Of a stretch of 64,000 nt of DNA, positions 62,733 to 64,000 are shown in pieces. The stretch comes from UASB124 sp964446935. GTDB lineage: Bacteria > Babelota > Babeliae > Babelales > RVW-14. The DNA is taken from positions 18,108 through 82,107 of the forward strand of contig CAYUQI010000003.1 of assembly GCA_964446935.1 (NCBI GenBank), given 5' to 3'. The position numbers were made by a program, and so were the translations under genes. Position 1 is the first letter of the stretch, and each line of letters starts with the position of its first letter. The notes under the pieces were generated by a model, which saw nothing but the letters and a program-made list of their open reading frames with translations, was not told the DNA's origin and did no database searches.

Positions 62733-63434
62733 ATGAAAAAAATAGTTATTACCATACTCCTCGCGCTATTCACTATACTCTGCAGCATTTTTGTTCTTGT
62801 GTTGCCACCTTATACTCACGCAGAAACAAAAACAGTTATTGTTTTATTCAATGATATTCGCAAGTTTACAAGTTTGTGCCATCATAATAAGCCTGAAAAC
62901 GTTGCTCGATTTTTAAAGGATTATTTTCATACCATTGTCAATATCATCGCCACCAACAATGGATTTATTCATCAAATATGGGGTGATGGCATCATTGCAA
63001 TTTATCCAACAGCCGATTCACAAGAATCATGCACACAAGCCTGTGCAAACGCAATTAAGAGTGCGCTTGAAATAACGAAGGTTACCAATCTGTTCTCTAT
63101 AAAAAAGTATGGGCTGGAAGCACATCAAAAATACGCGCTTAAAAATGGAATTGGAATTGCTTTGGGCCGTGTTTTCTTTGATAAAGTTGTCGGGGCAAGT
63201 GTTGACGAAAGAATTATTGTTGGTGATGCTATGAATCTGGCAAGTAGACTGCAAAATCTAAACAAAAGTGCAACGCTTGCAACAAGCATGCAATACCCTA
63301 TTATTATTTCACAAGAAGTTTTTATTAATGCGCCTTCTTTTTATAAAAAACAATTTTCTTTATTAAAAGAACAAAAAATTAAAGGGTTTGATATAATCAT
63401 TCCGGTATTTGGTATTAAAAAGGAAAAGGATTAA
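62733..63434 (+). CDS. Exported or periplasmic class III nucleotide cyclase
   Basis: 233 residues. GAGGAGG precedes the ATG. The N-terminus KKIVITILLALFTILCSIFV plus LVLPPYTHA is a signal peptide or single anchor whose positive residues lie before the helix, placing the rest outside the cytoplasm. The catalytic domain has VIVLFNDIRKFTSLCHH (metal Asp41), GFIHQIWGDGIIAIYP (metal Asp85) and ERIIVGDAMNLASRLQNLNK (Asn169 and Arg172). The usual adenine-selecting Lys before the GD pair is Gln81, so substrate choice or activity is uncertain. Family members make cAMP or cGMP from ATP or GTP. Confidence 0.87.
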   Translation: MKKIVITILLALFTILCSIFVLVLPPYTHAETKTVIVLFNDIRKFTSLCHHNKPENVARFLKDYFHTIVNIIATNNGFIHQIWGDGIIAIYPTADSQESCTQACANAIKSALEITKVTNLFSIKKYGLEAHQKYALKNGIGIALGRVFFDKVVGASVDERIIVGDAMNLASRLQNLNKSATLATSMQYPIIISQEVFINAPSFYKKQFSLLKEQKIKGFDIIIPVFGIKKEKD

Positions 63435-63436
63435 CC

Positions 63437-63958
63437 ATGAAAAAAACAATGGCAAAAACAAGCTTTAAATTACACGGCGATTTTGCGATTAAAATCGTAA
63501 AATTAAATGTTGAAAAACTCATTCAATTACTTAACAAAGCATATGCTGATGAATGGCTTGCATACCACCAATACTGGACTTGTGCAAAATTGGTAGAAGG
63601 GCCACAACGAAGCGAAGTTATAACTGAACTTAATCAACACGCACAAGAGGAATACCAACACCTTGAAAAAATTACCACACGTATCATCCAACTTGGCGGA
63701 ACGCCTTTGAAAACACCTGCTGAGTGGTATAAACATGCTGGTTGTACCTACAAAGCAACCGAAAATCTTGGCATGCAATCAGTATTGGAAGAAAACATCA
63801 AAGGGGAACAATGTGCCATTCAATTTTATGATGGATTATTACGATTCATTGGTACAAAAGACCCAATCACATATGACATGATTTTGCAAATCTTGAATGA
63901 TGAACTTGAGCATGAACAGGATTTGACGTTGCTTTTGCAAGAATTCAAAGCACTTTAA
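63437..63958 (+). CDS. Ferritin-like diiron protein (bacterioferritin/Dps-like)
   Basis: 173 residues. AAGGATTAACC precedes the ATG. A four-helix pattern with iron ligands is visible: LLNKAYADEWLAYHQYWTCA (Glu, His), then EEYQHLEKITTRIIQLGG, then EENIKGEQCAIQFYDGLLRF, and finally ILNDELEHEQDLTLLLQEF (Glu, His). The spacing matches the DPS/bacterioferritin-like families that store iron or detoxify peroxide. It has no signal peptide and starts two bases after the cyclase gene, so the two share a transcript. Iron storage versus another ferritin-like function cannot be separated here. Confidence 0.88.
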   Translation: MKKTMAKTSFKLHGDFAIKIVKLNVEKLIQLLNKAYADEWLAYHQYWTCAKLVEGPQRSEVITELNQHAQEEYQHLEKITTRIIQLGGTPLKTPAEWYKHAGCTYKATENLGMQSVLEENIKGEQCAIQFYDGLLRFIGTKDPITYDMILQILNDELEHEQDLTLLLQEFKAL

Positions 63959-64000
63959 AATACTATAGAGATCTCAATTAAAAAATATAAAAAGAGGCAC

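Noticed and set aside
1..64000. CRISPR arrays, rRNA, tRNA genes, prophage or insertion-sequence transposases
   Set aside because: I saw no regularly spaced repeats, no conserved rRNA stretches, no clear cloverleaf and no transposase or integrase motifs. Weak tRNA genes could be missed by eye.

Overview
The window is a low-GC bacterial chromosome fragment, probably from a metagenome assembly because it contains three runs of exactly 100 N. It holds tightly packed operons, almost no stable-RNA or phage signals, and an unusually high share of proteins that begin with Sec signal peptides. The mix of exported host-type chemistry, a type II secretion operon, an FtsQ-FtsA-FtsZ division cluster and short secreted proteins of no known family would fit an intracellular or host-dependent bacterium such as Candidatus Dependentiae (TM6/Babeliae). 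That taxonomic reading is an inference from gene style, not from a marker gene.

Layout. Bases 1-16456 form an accessory glycan region. Every one of its 14 genes has an N-terminal signal peptide, including enzymes that are normally cytosolic: acetyl-CoA synthetase, UDP-glucose dehydrogenase, SAM methyltransferases, an ATP-grasp-like protein, five glycosyltransferases and three alpha/beta hydrolases. Bases 16716-24797 hold a non-exported sugar epimerase, a split transketolase and three tandem GT-C-like membrane proteins. Bases 24985-27664 return to exported enzymes: a glycosyltransferase-DUF268 fusion and a methyltransferase. Bases 27651-38890 are a conventional cytosolic polysaccharide cluster of GT2, GT9 and other GT-A enzymes, methyltransferases, Gmd, Fcl, an ABC flippase and an ArnC/GtrB-like transferase. 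Bases 39338-43128 carry a polysaccharide deacetylase, a Nudix hydrolase and small secreted proteins. Bases 43292-49666 are a type II secretion operon (gspF, G, H, I, J, K) ending in an MCE-domain gene. Then come a cluster-less MutY, a Sua5-family protein, a DMT transporter, ftsZ-ftsA-ftsQ, a pilin and an exported SAMHD1-like HD protein. Bases 58784-62691 are an upper mevalonate operon of archaeal style (HMG-CoA reductase, HMG-CoA synthase, thiolase, DUF35 protein). It is followed by an exported class III nucleotide cyclase and a ferritin-like protein.

How the parts may work together. A cytosolic polysaccharide machine and an exported set of related enzymes lie side by side. The exported enzymes need ATP, CoA, NAD, SAM or nucleotide sugars, which are not expected in a periplasm. 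With a type II secretion operon in the same window, the simplest hypothesis is two-step export (Sec, then T2SS) of metabolic effectors that act where those cofactors exist, for example inside a host cell. The exported HD protein and exported cyclase fit the same idea.

Three families of palindromic intergenic repeats are scattered through the window. One carries a nested insertion at the same site in two copies, and another supplies the 3' end of a transketolase gene. I found no CRISPR array, rRNA or recognisable tRNA. Signal peptides, folds and families were judged by eye only.
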